Below are positions 16,980 through 26,838 of a stretch of 64,000 bases of DNA, in pieces. A program made the position numbers and the translations under genes. Numbering within the stretch: position 1 is the stretch's first letter; every line of letters starts with the position of its first letter. The notes beneath the pieces were generated by a model. That model was given only the letters and a program-made list of their open reading frames with translations. It made no database searches and was not told where the DNA came from. Source of the stretch: an uncultured Chitinophagaceae bacterium (GTDB lineage: Bacteria > Bacteroidota > Bacteroidia > Chitinophagales > Chitinophagaceae); NCBI GenBank assembly GCA_903895845.1, contig CAITVK010000114.1:1-64000 (forward strand), in the 5' to 3' direction.

Positions 16980-18293
16980 ATGGTTTATTACTTTTTTTAT
17001 TGGTTACATCAACAGTCGCACATTTCAGGGGCGGGGATGTTTCAATACATTACGTTCAGAGCGGCGTTGGCTATCATTTTCTCCCTGATAATCACCACTG
17101 TTTTTGGCAAAAAGGTGATTCTTTTTCTTCAGAAGAAGCAGATTGGGGAGAGTGTACGCGAACTTGGCTTGGCTGGTGAGAACTTGAAGAAAGGAACACC
17201 AACAATGGGCGGCATCATCATATTGATGGGTATATTAATCCCTACTTTATTGTTTGCAAACCTGCATAAAACCTATATCCGGTTAATGATTTTAACAACG
17301 GTATGGCTTGGGGTGATTGGTTTTATTGATGATTATCTAAAGATCTCTGCAAGAAAAAAGGCCTTGGCCAATGGCGGAACTTACAAGAAGAAAGACAGCG
17401 ATGGATTGGCAGGTAACTTCAAAATCTTCGGTCAGGTTGGACTAGGAATCATCATTGGAAGCACTTTATACTTTGCTAAAAGTGTAGAAGTGCAACGTGA
17501 AATCTATACACCTCAGCATGTAATAGCTGATTCCATCATTCAAAAAGGAGAAAAGCTGGTGGGAGATACAATAAGGATTTATGATGGAAAAGCACACCAC
17601 TTTGCACGAGTTAGAACGCCCATTACGACGATTCCTTTCGTAAAAAATCATGAATTTAACTATAGTAAACTCATCAGTTGGCTGGGTCCTGAAGCAGAAA
17701 AGTTCACTTGGCTTATCTATATCTTGGCTGTTACTTTCATCATCACGGCTGTTTCCAACGGAGCCAATCTCACCGATGGTTTGGATGGTCTTGCAGCTGG
17801 AGTGAGTGCCTTGATAGGTATTTGTTTGGGGGTTTTTGTTTACGTAAGTAGCAATATCCGTTTTGCCGAATACCTCAATATTATGTACATCCCCAACTCG
17901 GCTGAATTAAGCGTTTTCATTGGAGCTTTTGTGGGTTCTTGCATCGGATTTTTGTGGTACAACGCGTTCCCAGCACAGGTTTTCATGGGCGATACAGGTA
18001 GTTTGGCTTTGGGAGGAATCATTGCTTCGTTGGCCATCATCGTTCGGAAAGAATTGTTGATTCCGATTTTCTGCGCCATCTTTTTAGTAGAAAATTTAAG
18101 TGTGATTATTCAGGTTAGTTATTTTAAATACACCAAGAAAAAGTATGGGGAGGGACGAAGAATCTTCCTGATGAGTCCATTGCACCACCACTATCAAAAG
18201 AAAGGTTTCCATGAAAGTAAAATAGCGGTGAGGTTTTGGATTGTGACCCTGATTTGTGTGGTGTTTTCGATAATTACTTTGAAAATCAGGTAA
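16980..18293 (+). CDS. mraY: Phospho-N-acetylmuramoyl-pentapeptide transferase MraY
   Basis: 437 residues, longer than the common 360 because of an insertion at about residues 165-225 between membrane helices, a usual feature in Bacteroidota. Polytopic. Diagnostic motifs: [11 protein letters not shown] (about 72-82), the catalytic-loop acidic pair in [19 protein letters not shown], and the C-terminal [14 protein letters not shown]. It transfers phospho-MurNAc-pentapeptide to undecaprenyl phosphate, making lipid I at the inner membrane. The ATG is directly preceded by the heptad-repeat hairpin. Confidence 0.96.
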   Translation: MVYYFFYWLHQQSHISGAGMFQYITFRAALAIIFSLIITTVFGKKVILFLQKKQIGESVRELGLAGENLKKGTPTMGGIIILMGILIPTLLFANLHKTYIRLMILTTVWLGVIGFIDDYLKISARKKALANGGTYKKKDSDGLAGNFKIFGQVGLGIIIGSTLYFAKSVEVQREIYTPQHVIADSIIQKGEKLVGDTIRIYDGKAHHFARVRTPITTIPFVKNHEFNYSKLISWLGPEAEKFTWLIYILAVTFIITAVSNGANLTDGLDGLAAGVSALIGICLGVFVYVSSNIRFAEYLNIMYIPNSAELSVFIGAFVGSCIGFLWYNAFPAQVFMGDTGSLALGGIIASLAIIVRKELLIPIFCAIFLVENLSVIIQVSYFKYTKKKYGEGRRIFLMSPLHHHYQKKGFHESKIAVRFWIVTLICVVFSIITLKIR

Positions 18294-18303
18294 ATGACAC
18301 TCA

Positions 18304-18497
18304 TTTTAATCCGGATTAAAATGGCTTTTTCTGGGTTAAAAAAGGTAGAATGGAGGGATAAAAAGGCATTATTACGGTAGAAAAGTTCTTTGTGGGTGAT
18401 TAAAGGGTTATTACTGAATTAGAATAGTCTTTTAAAGGGGGTTAAAAGGGGTAGGTTTTTCAGGATTCCTATTTTAATCCGCATTAAAATGGCTTTA
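18304..18497. repeat. Array B: decayed 21-bp array framed by two palindromes
   Basis: The spacer between mraY and murD begins and ends with near-identical 20-bp palindromes (ATTTTAATCC with its mirror GGATTAAAAT; second copy GCATTAAAAT) each followed by GGCTTT, at 18303-18322 and 18471-18490. Their TTAAAATGG words start at 18316 and 18484, exactly 8 x 21 bp apart. Between them TTAAAA/TAAAAAGG-like words recur near 18336, 18358, 18378, 18400, 18420 and 18442, close to a 21-bp step. I read it as a degenerated member of the same array class. Confidence 0.7.
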
Positions 18498-18550
18498 ATT
18501 CAATGATAAAGAGCTTAAATCGTCAGAAATAGAAGAAAAAGAAATTATAA

Positions 18551-19981
18551 ATGGAAAAAAATGTTGGACATAATCAATTAGAGGCTCAACCTGCCACTTT
18601 AGGTGCGGAAGTGAGTACTAGTGGGCATCCATCAAAAGATAAGAAGCATAAATTGATAATACTAGGTGGCGGAGAAAGTGGGGTGGGTGCGGCAATGTTG
18701 GGAAAGAAGAATGGGTATGAAGTTTTTTTGAGTGACGGGGGGATTTTAAAGGATGGCTATAAGCGCGAACTGGTTGCAAATGGAATTGATTTTGAAGAAG
18801 GCGGACACACAGAAGCAACGGTTTTGTCGGCAGATGAAATAGTGAAAAGTCCGGGGATACCAGAAAAAAATGAACTGGTAAAAAAGATTAGAGCAAAGGG
18901 AATAAAAGTAATTAGTGAGATAGAACTGGCGTATCGTTTTAAGGGAGATGCGACTATTATCGCCATCACAGGGAGTAATGGAAAGAGTACAACAACAAGT
19001 TTGATATACCATATCTGCAAAAAGGCAGGATTGGATTGTGCTTTGGTTGGAAACATTGGTTATTCGTTTGCAAAACAGGTTGCAGAAGACCCAAAAGCGT
19101 TGTATGTGGCGGAAATAAGTTCTTTTCAGTTGGATGACATCGATCAGTTCAGACCCAATGTGGCGTTGTTGCTCAACATCACCGAAGATCATCTGGATAG
19201 ATACGATTATAAGTTCGAAAATTACATCAACAGTAAGTTTAGAATAATAGAAAACATGACGGTAGACGATTATTTTATTTACTGTGATGACGATGAGGTA
19301 ATAAAAAGTAAACTAGATACACTAACAATAAATACAAACAAGCTCCCATTCTCGATGAAGCACGAAGTAAAAAAAGGCGGTCACATGACAGGAGATCAAA
19401 TCCTCCTACGCATTCAAGAAGAACGCGTAAGTATGAGCATTTATGATTTCGCAATTAAAGGCAAACACAACATCTACAACACTATGGCAGCGGGCATTGC
19501 AGCATGTACAATCGGTATCAGAAAAGAGATGATACGCGAATCTGTTGGTGACTTCCAAGGGTTGGAACACCGCGCAGAACACGTTGCAACCATCCGTGGC
19601 GTGGAGTTTATCAACGACAGTAAGGCGACCAACGTAAACAGTACGTGGTATGCTTTGGAAAGTCAGGAGCGTCAGGTGGTATTGATTTTGGGTGGTCAGG
19701 ACAAAGGCAATGATTACAGTATCCTCGACGAATTGGTGAAGGAAAAAGTGAAAGCCATTGTTTGCCTAGGGAAAGATAGCAGCAAAATTGTGAAGCATTT
19801 TAAGGACATCGTTCCTGCTATCCGTGAAACAAGTGATATTGAAACCTGTGTACGTGCGTGTTTTAAGATGGCAACGAAGGGAGACGTTGTTTTATTGAGT
19901 CCTGCTTGTGCAAGTTTCGATTTATTTAAAAATTACGAAGAAAGAGGAAGGCTGTTTAAGGCAGCAGTGAGGGAACTGTAA
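18551..19981 (+). CDS. murD: UDP-MurNAc-L-alanine:D-glutamate ligase MurD
   Basis: 476 residues. The Mur core begins at KLIILGGGESGVGAA (about 35-49), has P-loop AITGSNGKSTTTSL (about 139-152) and ends with LLSPACASFDLFKNYEERG, the MurD C-terminal signature. It adds D-Glu to UDP-MurNAc-L-Ala in the cytoplasm. The first ~33 residues are an extra, low-complexity segment absent from typical MurD; the DNA encoding residues 13-20 resembles a REP-like element seen also in murG and murC. No ATG lies closer to the core, so the extension is probably translated. Confidence 0.95.
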   Translation: MEKNVGHNQLEAQPATLGAEVSTSGHPSKDKKHKLIILGGGESGVGAAMLGKKNGYEVFLSDGGILKDGYKRELVANGIDFEEGGHTEATVLSADEIVKSPGIPEKNELVKKIRAKGIKVISEIELAYRFKGDATIIAITGSNGKSTTTSLIYHICKKAGLDCALVGNIGYSFAKQVAEDPKALYVAEISSFQLDDIDQFRPNVALLLNITEDHLDRYDYKFENYINSKFRIIENMTVDDYFIYCDDDEVIKSKLDTLTINTNKLPFSMKHEVKKGGHMTGDQILLRIQEERVSMSIYDFAIKGKHNIYNTMAAGIAACTIGIRKEMIRESVGDFQGLEHRAEHVATIRGVEFINDSKATNVNSTWYALESQERQVVLILGGQDKGNDYSILDELVKEKVKAIVCLGKDSSKIVKHFKDIVPAIRETSDIETCVRACFKMATKGDVVLLSPACASFDLFKNYEERGRLFKAAVREL

Positions 19982-20102
19982 TTATTTTGAATTTTATATT
20001 TTAAATTCTGAATGAAAGGTAAGAATTTAAGACTAAATGTTCGGAGCGATGGAAGCTGTTTTAAAGTAAAATTTAAAACACAAAATTTAAAACAACAAAA
20101 GA

Positions 20103-21416
20103 ATGACAGATACTTTATTCTCACAGATGCCCACCATACAGGGGATGCGCAGCCAACTGGCACTGCGGACGCGTGGAGACAAGTTTATCTGGGCAATTGT
20201 GGTGTTGTTGGCGTTGATATCTGTGATGGTCGTGTATAGTGCCACGGGGTCGCTTGCCTACAAGATGAATAAAGGAAATACAGAAATCTATTTGTTTAAG
20301 CAGCTGGCATTTATGCTGATTGGCTTATTCATCATCTACTTTTTACACCGGGTTAACTATAGTATTTACAGCAAAGTAGCGTGGATATTGTTTCTTACGG
20401 CTATCCCTTTCCTGATTTATACGTTATTCTTTGGAGCTAAAATAAATGAAGGGAGCAGATGGATTCGCTTACCAATAATCAATATGACAGTACAAACGAG
20501 TGACTATGCTAGGCTCGCTTTGTTTATGTATATCTCGAGGGTTTTGAGTAGAAAACAAGAGGTAATTAAGAATTTTAAAGAAGGCTTTTTGCCGATAATC
20601 ATACCAGTAGCGGTCGTTTGCGTATTGATTGCGCCAGCAAACCTTTCTACAGCATTGTTGACGGGGGCCACCTCCTTATTGCTGATGTTTATAGGGCGTG
20701 TAAGCTTCAAACACATCTTGTTGGCAATAGGTGTAGCGGCAATACCAATTGGTTTATTGATTTCAGTGGCGGTGTTGACACATAAAAACAAACCCGACAC
20801 AGAATTGGTAGGGGAAAATGTAAAAGAAGAAAAGTCAAAGGGACTGATGGTTCGTGCTGGAACATGGATAAAGCGGGTGCAAGATTTCATATATGCAAAG
20901 AATGAGGATGTGCCATATCAGGTGCAACAATCAAAGATTGCTATTGCAAATGGAGGGATATTGGTAGGACTTGGACCAGGCAATAGTCGACAAAGAAACT
21001 TTCTGCCACACTGTTATTCCGACTTTATATATGCCATTATCATTGAAGAATATGGTTTGTTGGGAGGGGCATTTATAATGATTGTCTACTTGATTTTCTT
21101 ATTCAGGGGTATACGGATTTTCAGAAAGTGTCCGTATGCATTTGGAGCTTTTTTAGCGTTGGGACTCAGCTTTACATTGGCAATTCAAGCCCTTGCAAAC
21201 ATGGCAGTATCGGTAAATATTGTTCCGGTAACGGGGGTGACGCTGCCGTTGGTGAGTATGGGAGGAAGTTCGTTTCTGTTTACGTGTATGTCCATAGGCA
21301 TCATATTAAGTGTAGCAAGAAATGTAGAAATAACGGAAGGAAAGGTGGAACCAGAGAGTGTTTTGATGGATTCACCCACCACTAAAGAAGGAGAAACGGC
21401 AGTTGCAACAGCGTAA
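20103..21416 (+). CDS. ftsW: Septal peptidoglycan glycosyltransferase FtsW (SEDS)
   Basis: 437 residues with about ten transmembrane helices, beginning GDKFIWAIVVLLALISVMVVYSATG (signature at about 25-49, quoted only in part here by its ends GDKFIW and VYSATG). SEDS motifs visible: NEGSRWIRLP (about 116-125), a periplasmic loop, KSKIAIANGG-type QSKIAIANGG and the terminal GVTLPLVSMGGSSF. It polymerises lipid II at the septum with FtsI as partner. It has a ~25-residue hydrophilic N-terminus. It sits 121 bp after murD and 47 bp before murG. Confidence 0.95.
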   Translation: MTDTLFSQMPTIQGMRSQLALRTRGDKFIWAIVVLLALISVMVVYSATGSLAYKMNKGNTEIYLFKQLAFMLIGLFIIYFLHRVNYSIYSKVAWILFLTAIPFLIYTLFFGAKINEGSRWIRLPIINMTVQTSDYARLALFMYISRVLSRKQEVIKNFKEGFLPIIIPVAVVCVLIAPANLSTALLTGATSLLLMFIGRVSFKHILLAIGVAAIPIGLLISVAVLTHKNKPDTELVGENVKEEKSKGLMVRAGTWIKRVQDFIYAKNEDVPYQVQQSKIAIANGGILVGLGPGNSRQRNFLPHCYSDFIYAIIIEEYGLLGGAFIMIVYLIFLFRGIRIFRKCPYAFGAFLALGLSFTLAIQALANMAVSVNIVPVTGVTLPLVSMGGSSFLFTCMSIGIILSVARNVEITEGKVEPESVLMDSPTTKEGETAVATA

Positions 21417-21463
21417 AGACGGATGACAATCCGTATTGAAATGACAAAAAGAAAAAATTAATA

Positions 21464-22606
21464 ATGAGTACATCATCTTTCAATAAGCAAGTTTCAAATC
21501 CTCCTTCAGGGGCGGAAAAGAACCGTGTAGTTATTGCGGGTGGTGGAACGGGTGGACATATTTTTCCAGCAATTGCGATTGCCAATGCCCTAAAAAAGAT
21601 AAACCCTTCAGTGGAAATACTTTTTATCGGGGCAAATGGAAAGATGGAAATGGAAAAAGTACCGCAAGCAGGATATGAAATAAAAGGATTGACGATAGCG
21701 GGTTTTAATAGGAGTTCTTTGATTAAAAATATTGGTCTTCCCTTCAAGTTGATAAAAAGCTTTTGGGAGGTTAGGAACATTTTTAAAGTCTATCAGCCAA
21801 CAATAGTGATTGGTGTGGGGGGGTATTCCACTTTTCCTGTGTTGAAATATGCTCAAAGCAAGGGAATACCCACTTTTATTCATGAAAGCAACTCTTTTGC
21901 TGGAAAAAGCAATGTTTTGTTGGGGAAGAATGCGACTAAAATATTTGTAGCCACCGATGGAATGGATCAGTTTTTTCCTAAAAGCAAGCTACTTATTACT
22001 GGTAATCCGGTAAGAAGTGTTATTGCTGATTCATCCATCAAAAAAGAAGAGGCAATTGCATTTTTTGGGTTGAAACAGGATAAGCCTACGGTATTAATTG
22101 TTGGAGGAAGCTTAGGTGCCAAAAGCATTAATGAGGCATTGGTTGGTTCATTGGAAAAGATAGAAAAGGCTGGGTTGCAATTGATTTGGCAAACAGGAAA
22201 GACCAACGCCGATAAGTACAAACAGGCGGCAAATGGGAATGATTCTATCTGGATAAATGAATTTATTACCCGCATGGAAATGGCTTATGCGGCTGCCGAT
22301 ATCGTGATAAGTCGCTCGGGTGCTATGGCGGTTACTGAATTGTGTGTGGTGGGCAAGCCTTCCATCTTTATTCCGTATCCATTTGCAGCCGAGGACCATC
22401 AAACGGCAAATGCGATGGCGTTGGTAGAAAAGAAGGCGGCGTTACTGGTAAAAGATAGTGAGGTGAATGATAAGCTGGTAGCTACTTTAATTACTTTATC
22501 AACAGATGAAGCTTTGAAAAGTGAGTTGAAGACAAACATCAGCGCTTTGGCAATTACCAATGCAGATGAAGTGATAGCGAGGGAAGTTTTAACCCTTAAC
22601 CCCTAA
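21464..22606 (+). CDS. murG: UDP-GlcNAc:lipid I N-acetylglucosaminyltransferase MurG
   Basis: 380 residues. The glycine-rich donor/acceptor loop VVIAGGGTGGHIFPAIAIA starts near residue 22 and the second loop VVGGSLGAKSIN near 205; RSGAMAVTELCVVGKPSIFIPYP is the C-domain signature. It converts lipid I to lipid II at the inner membrane face. Typical MurG begins a few residues before the first loop; here about 21 extra residues (MSTSSFNKQ... NPPSGAEKN) precede it, and the DNA for NPPSGAE matches a REP-like word (CTCCTTCAGGGGCGG). Confidence 0.95.
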   Translation: MSTSSFNKQVSNPPSGAEKNRVVIAGGGTGGHIFPAIAIANALKKINPSVEILFIGANGKMEMEKVPQAGYEIKGLTIAGFNRSSLIKNIGLPFKLIKSFWEVRNIFKVYQPTIVIGVGGYSTFPVLKYAQSKGIPTFIHESNSFAGKSNVLLGKNATKIFVATDGMDQFFPKSKLLITGNPVRSVIADSSIKKEEAIAFFGLKQDKPTVLIVGGSLGAKSINEALVGSLEKIEKAGLQLIWQTGKTNADKYKQAANGNDSIWINEFITRMEMAYAAADIVISRSGAMAVTELCVVGKPSIFIPYPFAAEDHQTANAMALVEKKAALLVKDSEVNDKLVATLITLSTDEALKSELKTNISALAITNADEVIAREVLTLNP

Positions 22607-22652
22607 AGGAAAATTAGAAAAGGGCGCGTTCTTTTATATAAGTTATGGATAA

Positions 22653-22855
22653 AGTGTATAAGTTTTACGACAGAAGCTATAGCTTTTATGACGAAAGCTG
22701 CAACTTATGCGATAAAAGCTAAAGCAAACGTGGCAAAAGCTATAGCTTATGCCACAAAAGTTTAAGCTTAAGCGACAAAAGCTTTAGCTTAAGTGACAAA
22801 AGCTATAGCAAATGCGATATAAGTTAAAGCTTTTATGACGGAAGTTAAAGCTGTA
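22653..22855. repeat. Array C: nine or ten 21-bp tandem repeats
   Basis: AAGC/AAGT-initiated cores (AAGCTATAGCTT, AAGCTTTAGCTT and variants) start at 22674, 22695, 22716, 22737, 22758, 22779, 22800, 22821 and 22842, an exact 21-bp step, with a worn unit at the left edge near 22653. The core is palindromic (AAGC...GCTT) and the spacer is TATGCGACA-like. It fills most of the 303-bp gap between murG and murC, interrupting the dcw cluster. Confidence 0.92.
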
Positions 22856-22909
22856 GGGGTTAACAGGATAAGGTATTAAAGGATTTGAATAAGAAAAGAA
22901 AGGATATAA

Positions 22910-24295
22910 ATGAATGACAACAATAAAAATATCGGCGACTTATTAAACTCCCCTTCAGAGGCTGGGGTTGTCTATTTCATCGGTATCGGTGGGATAGGGA
23001 TGAGTGCGCTTGCCAGGTATTTTCATTCGAAAAAGTATAAAGTAAGTGGGTATGATAGAACATCTACCGAGCTTACAAGGACTTTGGAGGCGAGTGGGAT
23101 AGCTATTCATTACGAAGAAAACCTTGATCTGGCTCCAAAAGATGCAAAAGTGGTGGTGTATACACCTGCCATTCCTGCCAATCATGCCGAACTGGTTTAT
23201 TACCAGCAACATGGCTATAAAGTGGTAAAGCGTAGTGATATTTTGCAATGGATTACCGAAAGTTCTTTCAATATATGTGTGGCTGGTACCCATGGTAAAA
23301 CCACTACCACCACCATGACGGGGCATATTTTACGTCATAGCGGTTATGGTTGTAATGCGTTTTTGGGTGGTATTGCTGCCAACTATCAAACGAACTTCTG
23401 GAGCGATACGAACAATGTGGTAGTAGTAGAAGCGGATGAATATGACCGAAGTTTTTTGAAATTAACGCCCGATGTTGCCATCATTACCGCCATGGATGCA
23501 GACCATTTAGATATTTATGGAACGCCTGAGGATTTTGGGAATGCCTTCATCCAGTTCTCTGAAAAGATAAAAGCTGGTGGGCTATTGATAAGTAAATATG
23601 GATTGGAAAGAACGGATGAATTTGCAGTAAGTAATCACCTTACCTATAGTTACAGTGATGAAAGGGCATCTGTTTATGCAAAAGAAATCAAGGTAGTAAA
23701 TGGTTCTTACCTGTTTGATGTGGTATATAAAGGGGAAACTATCAGCGACATCACTTTAAACATGGGTGGTTTACACAACATAGAAAATGCAGTTGCTGCT
23801 ATTAGCGTAGCAAAGTATCTGGGAATTGAGGAAGAAAAGATTAAGGCGGCTGTGGCAGATTTTAAAGGGGTAAAGAGACGATTTGAATACATTGTTAAGA
23901 CAGAAAAGCAGGTGCTGATTGATGACTATGCACACCATCCCGAAGAATTGAGGGCTTTGATAAGTGGCATCAGAAGTTTGTATGGAACGGAGAAGTTGAC
24001 GTTGATTTTTCAGCCACATCTCTACTCCAGAACCAATGATCAGGCAGCAGAATTTGGGGTGAGTCTGAGTATGGCAGATGAAGTTGTTCTACTTCCAATT
24101 TATCCTGCAAGAGAATTGCCTGTTCCGGGGGTTACAAGCGAGATGTTGTTAGATAAAATGACCATTACCAACAAGCAAGTGCTGGGTAAAAAGGAAATGG
24201 TAGCGTGGGTTAAAGCTAATAAGCCGGGTTTGATAGTAATGGCAGGTGCAGGGGATATAGATGTGTTGGTGGGCGAAGTGAAGAACGTTTTGTAA
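22910..24295 (+). CDS. murC: UDP-N-acetylmuramate:L-alanine ligase MurC
   Basis: 461 residues. VYFIGIGGIGMSALARYF begins near residue 21; the P-loop is VAGTHGKTTTTT (about 122-133), and EADEYDRSFLKL and LIDDYAHHPEELRA are diagnostic for MurC. It joins L-Ala to UDP-MurNAc in the cytoplasm. The first ~19 residues (MNDNNKNIGDL then LNSPSEAG) look like a small leader plus a REP-like element (CTCCCCTTCAGAGGCTGGGG) read in frame. The stop is 6 bp before ftsQ. Confidence 0.96.
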   Translation: MNDNNKNIGDLLNSPSEAGVVYFIGIGGIGMSALARYFHSKKYKVSGYDRTSTELTRTLEASGIAIHYEENLDLAPKDAKVVVYTPAIPANHAELVYYQQHGYKVVKRSDILQWITESSFNICVAGTHGKTTTTTMTGHILRHSGYGCNAFLGGIAANYQTNFWSDTNNVVVVEADEYDRSFLKLTPDVAIITAMDADHLDIYGTPEDFGNAFIQFSEKIKAGGLLISKYGLERTDEFAVSNHLTYSYSDERASVYAKEIKVVNGSYLFDVVYKGETISDITLNMGGLHNIENAVAAISVAKYLGIEEEKIKAAVADFKGVKRRFEYIVKTEKQVLIDDYAHHPEELRALISGIRSLYGTEKLTLIFQPHLYSRTNDQAAEFGVSLSMADEVVLLPIYPARELPVPGVTSEMLLDKMTITNKQVLGKKEMVAWVKANKPGLIVMAGAGDIDVLVGEVKNVL

Positions 24296-24301
24296 TAGGG
24301 A

Positions 24302-25318
24302 ATGATTAATACGTTATACGATAAAACAATTAAGTTGAATTGGAAGAAAACGATAGTACAGGTTTTATGGGTGCTCATGGGAGTGGGTACTATCGTGCTG
24401 TTTGGTGCGGCAATGATTATTAAAAATCACAAGGCTTGTGCGGACATAAAAGTGGAGATTACTGGTGCGGATGAACATTTGTTTATAGATGAAAAAGATG
24501 TGAAGGATCTGATTAACGAGCATTCTATACTTGAAAATAAAAAGGTAAATCAGATTGATTTAAAAGCGATTGAAACAGAGTTGGAAAAAACGCCTTGGGT
24601 AAAGAATGCAGAATTGTTTTTTGATAATAACCAAGTGTTACAAGTTAAGATTCAGGAAAGACAACCGGTTGGGAGGGTTTTTACGGCTGAGGGTAGCTCT
24701 TTTTATGTGGATAGCAGTGGCGTAAGGCTTCCATTAAGCGATAAGTTGAGTGCAAGGGTACCCATGTTCACCAACTTCCCTAGCGACAAAGAAGTGATGG
24801 CATCATCGGATAGTGAATTATTGAGAGGCGTGGTAGATATGGGCAAGTTTATTACAGCCGACAGCTTCTGGATGGCACAGATTGCACAGGTTTACATTAC
24901 GCCACAAGGAACATTTGAACTGACGCCAACAGTTGGTAACCAAACCATCATTTTTGGGGATGCAGATGATGTAGATAATAAGTTTAATAACCTCTATACC
25001 TTTTATAAGAAAGCGTGGTTGCAAAACGGAATAAACACCTATTCGAAACTGGATGTCCGTTTCGATAATCAAGTGGTAGCGGTAAAGAGAGGGGCAGAAA
25101 TAAGTGTCGCGGATACTGCAAAAGCAAATGCAGCTATTCAGGCATTGATGATTGACAAAAGAAGTTTCACGGCAAAGGCTACAATGCCAGCGAAAGATTC
25201 AACGGTTCCAGTAAAGGAAAAACAGGAAAATAATTTAAAAACTAGTTTGTCTTCTAATAATAAAAGAAGAAGTAATACGTTCTCTATTGTGAAGAAGTCT
25301 AACCAAATAAAAAAGTAA
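24302..25318 (+). CDS. ftsQ: Division protein FtsQ
   Basis: 338 residues: short basic N-terminus, one transmembrane helix (about 19-39), then a POTRA-like region (about 48-115: ADIKVEITGADEHLFIDEKDV, TPWVKNAELFFDN given here only by its ends) and a beta-rich FtsQ domain to about 265. A low-complexity Lys/Ser/Asn tail (about 295-338) follows. FtsQ holds FtsBL and links early and late divisome proteins. Conservation is low; position between murC and ftsA and the TM-POTRA layout support the call. Confidence 0.88.
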   Translation: MINTLYDKTIKLNWKKTIVQVLWVLMGVGTIVLFGAAMIIKNHKACADIKVEITGADEHLFIDEKDVKDLINEHSILENKKVNQIDLKAIETELEKTPWVKNAELFFDNNQVLQVKIQERQPVGRVFTAEGSSFYVDSSGVRLPLSDKLSARVPMFTNFPSDKEVMASSDSELLRGVVDMGKFITADSFWMAQIAQVYITPQGTFELTPTVGNQTIIFGDADDVDNKFNNLYTFYKKAWLQNGINTYSKLDVRFDNQVVAVKRGAEISVADTAKANAAIQALMIDKRSFTAKATMPAKDSTVPVKEKQENNLKTSLSSNNKRRSNTFSIVKKSNQIKK

Positions 25319-25348
25319 TTAGATTGACATTGAATTAAAAATAAGTTT

Positions 25349-26764
25349 ATGAGTATTAACGAGTCGCCCATTATTGTAGGATTGGATATTGGAACAACAA
25401 AGATTGCCGTAATAGCAGGACGTAAGAATGAGTTTGGCAAACTAGAAATCCTTGGTTTTGGACGCTCGGAAAGTAATGGCGTGCAGCATGGTAAGGTATT
25501 GAATATCGATCATACCATCAAGGCAATTCATCAAGCAATAAAGAATTGTGCAGACAATGCCCCCGATTTAGAAATCAATGAGGTTTATGTAGGCATCGCG
25601 GGTCATCATATAAAAAGCATACAAACTCGTGGCGATTTAGTAAGACAAGACCCTGAATTAGAGATTCAACGTCATGAAATTGAAATGTTAATCAGTAATC
25701 AGAAGAAAACTTTTATCCCTGCGGGAGATGAAATTATCGAAGTGATTCCACAAGATTATACTGTAGATAATATCACCAATATTAAAGACCCGATTGGATA
25801 CAATGGGGTTAAGGTGGGTGCCAACTTTCACATCATTACAGGTGATAGAAATGCGATTAAGAATATTAAACGTGCCATTGAAAAAAGTTCTTTAAGTACC
25901 AAAGACCTTGTGTTACAGCCGCTTGCTAGTGCAAGTGCTGTGATGTCTGAAATTGATATGGAAGCAGGTGTTGCCATATTGGATATAGGTGGTGGAACGA
26001 GTGATTTAGCCATTTTTCAAGATGGAATCTTAAGGCATACTGCCGTGATTCCTTTTGGGGGAGAAAACATTACCAACGATATAAAAATTGGATTGGGTGT
26101 TTTGAAGAATCAAGCAGAAGCATTGAAAGTTCAGTTTGGAAGTGCTTTGGCTAATGAAGCCAATGCCAATGCTTTTATTACGATTCCTGGCTTGAAAGGA
26201 ATGCCTGCAAAGCAAATAAGTGTAAAGAATCTTGCTGAGATTATTCAAGCAAGGATGGAAGAGATATTGAATTTCGTTTGCTTCGAACTAAAGAAAGTAG
26301 GCTTAGATGCACGCACGCTTTTGGGAGGACTTATCATTACAGGTGGTGGGTCGCAGTTAAAACATTTGATACAACTAAGTGAATATACTACAGGCTTAAA
26401 TGCACGCATTGGTCTTCCTAACGAACACCTTGCACCTAATCATTTAGAGGAATTAAAGAAGCCGATGTATTCTACTTGTATCGGATTAATTCTAAAAGGA
26501 TTTAACGACTACGATAATCAGGTAAAACGCTATAACGATGCAAATCCCGTTAAGATAGAAAGAAAAGTAAAGGTTGTGGAAGTAGCTGCGACACCTGAAG
26601 CAATTGTTGAGGAAGTGCCGGTTGCCGAAGAGACAACAAAGAAAGGAAAGAAGAAAGCAGTGGAGACAACACCTCAACCAATTGAAAAAAGCAAATTCTG
26701 GGATAAGTTCAAAGGAAGCATTATTGATTTATTCCAGGAAGAAGAAGATAAAATTATAAAATAA
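25349..26764 (+). CDS. ftsA: Division actin homologue FtsA
   Basis: 471 residues. The ATP-binding phosphate-1 motif GLDIGTTKIAVI is at about 11-22, phosphate-2 AILDIGGGTSDLAIF at about 208-222, and adenosine-motif GLIITGGGSQLKHL at about 328-341. A linker (about 400-450, Glu/Val/Thr/Lys-rich) leads to a C-terminal amphipathic helix (KSKFWDKFKGSIIDLF) suited to membrane binding. FtsA tethers FtsZ to the membrane. It is 30 bp after ftsQ and 74 bp before ftsZ. Confidence 0.95.
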   Translation: MSINESPIIVGLDIGTTKIAVIAGRKNEFGKLEILGFGRSESNGVQHGKVLNIDHTIKAIHQAIKNCADNAPDLEINEVYVGIAGHHIKSIQTRGDLVRQDPELEIQRHEIEMLISNQKKTFIPAGDEIIEVIPQDYTVDNITNIKDPIGYNGVKVGANFHIITGDRNAIKNIKRAIEKSSLSTKDLVLQPLASASAVMSEIDMEAGVAILDIGGGTSDLAIFQDGILRHTAVIPFGGENITNDIKIGLGVLKNQAEALKVQFGSALANEANANAFITIPGLKGMPAKQISVKNLAEIIQARMEEILNFVCFELKKVGLDARTLLGGLIITGGGSQLKHLIQLSEYTTGLNARIGLPNEHLAPNHLEELKKPMYSTCIGLILKGFNDYDNQVKRYNDANPVKIERKVKVVEVAATPEAIVEEVPVAEETTKKGKKKAVETTPQPIEKSKFWDKFKGSIIDLFQEEEDKIIK

Positions 26765-26838
26765 ACGAATTGGCCGATATGGTCGATATACCCAGAAAAG
26801 AAAACAAATATTTAATCACTAAGTAATCCGCTCGTACC

